Of a stretch of DNA of 42,788 bases, positions 42,709 to 42,788 are shown one piece after another. Both the position numbers and the translations under genes were made by a program. The number at the start of each line of letters is the position of its first letter. The stretch's first letter is position 1. Under the pieces are notes generated by a model. That model ran no database searches and was not told where the DNA came from. It was given only the letters and a program-made list of their open reading frames with translations. The stretch is taken from NCBI GenBank assembly GCA_038204465.1, contig JBBRCX010000036.1, positions 1 to 42,788 on the forward strand, written 5' to 3'. The stretch comes from JBBRCX01 sp038204465 (GTDB lineage Bacteria; Planctomycetota; Phycisphaerae; Tepidisphaerales; Tepidisphaeraceae).

Positions 42709-42788
42709 ATGGCGAGGCGTCTGCGAAAGGCACCGGGCGGGATTGTCTTTCACGTGCTCAACCGTGCTGCGCGACGAGGAAAACTATT
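42709..42788 (+). CDS. REP-associated tyrosine transposase (RAYT), 5' part only
   Basis: The window ends after 26 codons. The start MARRLRKAPGG.VFHVLNRA matches the N-terminus of Y1/IS200-like REP-associated transposases, in which the HVxNR block starts the conserved domain. The catalytic HUH and Tyr residues lie beyond the window. ATG 42709 is the only start that gives this motif; the ATG at 42699 is out of frame. The three hairpin repeats just upstream are its probable substrates. Confidence 0.8.
   Translation, partial: MARRLRKAPGGIVFHVLNRAARRGKL

Overview
The window comes from a high-GC bacterium, most likely a planctomycete of the Phycisphaerae/Tepidisphaerales type. The lineage evidence is a small secreted protein with the planctomycete N-terminal LEPR-XLL-like motif (LEERRLMS) at 9816, a dispersed pseudopilin system, an MJ0042-type zinc ribbon, a TIGR03790-like protein and a RAYT transposase. 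No rRNA, tRNA, CRISPR array or prophage was seen. The lineage call is inference from gene content, not from a marker gene.

Layout. (1) 144-6092: an SGNH hydrolase, an exported glutathione peroxidase, RNA 3'-phosphate cyclase (rtcA), then a tight run of two phytanoyl-CoA-dioxygenase-like genes and glycerol kinase with a good promoter in front. (2) 6096-9455 (minus): four overlapping genes for minor pseudopilins and a PilX-like protein. (3) 9816-10235: the LEERRLMS protein. (4) 10505-19329 (minus): a nine-gene run of histidine kinase, STAS protein, PilB/GspE with an MshEN domain, PilC/GspF, PilM, PilN, PilO, a PilP/GspC-like protein and a GspG-like major pseudopilin, closed by a terminator. It is the inner-membrane platform of a type IV pilus/type II secretion machine with built-in regulators; no secretin or prepilin peptidase is in the window. 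(5) 19520-22455: a tRNA dihydrouridine synthase, a small unknown protein, a basic protein and release factor 1. (6) 22456-31317: a more accessory stretch with an FkbM-like methyltransferase, a third PhyH protein and a complete type I restriction-modification operon hsdM-hsdS-hsdR, whose HsdS has an unusual C-terminal domain of about 190 residues. (7) 31789-37224: an Anbu proteasome-like protease with two transglutaminase-like proteins, an alpha-E protein and a circularly permuted ATP-grasp protein. This is a known but biochemically poorly understood association, thought to make and process a peptide tag or small peptide. (8) 37285-42110: an AsmA-like protein, a pentapeptide-like protein, a TIGR03790-like protein with a coiled-coil insertion, a 54-residue zinc ribbon, a small membrane protein and a sugar isomerase/epimerase. 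(9) 42111-42788: non-coding sequence with a G-rich element related to one at 31.6 kb, then three REP-like hairpin repeats in front of a RAYT transposase cut by the window edge.

The most unusual items are the HsdS C-terminal fusion, the kinase-STAS-pilus operon, the two related G-rich elements ending in the same T-rich block, and the Anbu/ATP-grasp/alpha-E/transglutaminase cluster. All functions are read from motifs by eye; no database search was run.
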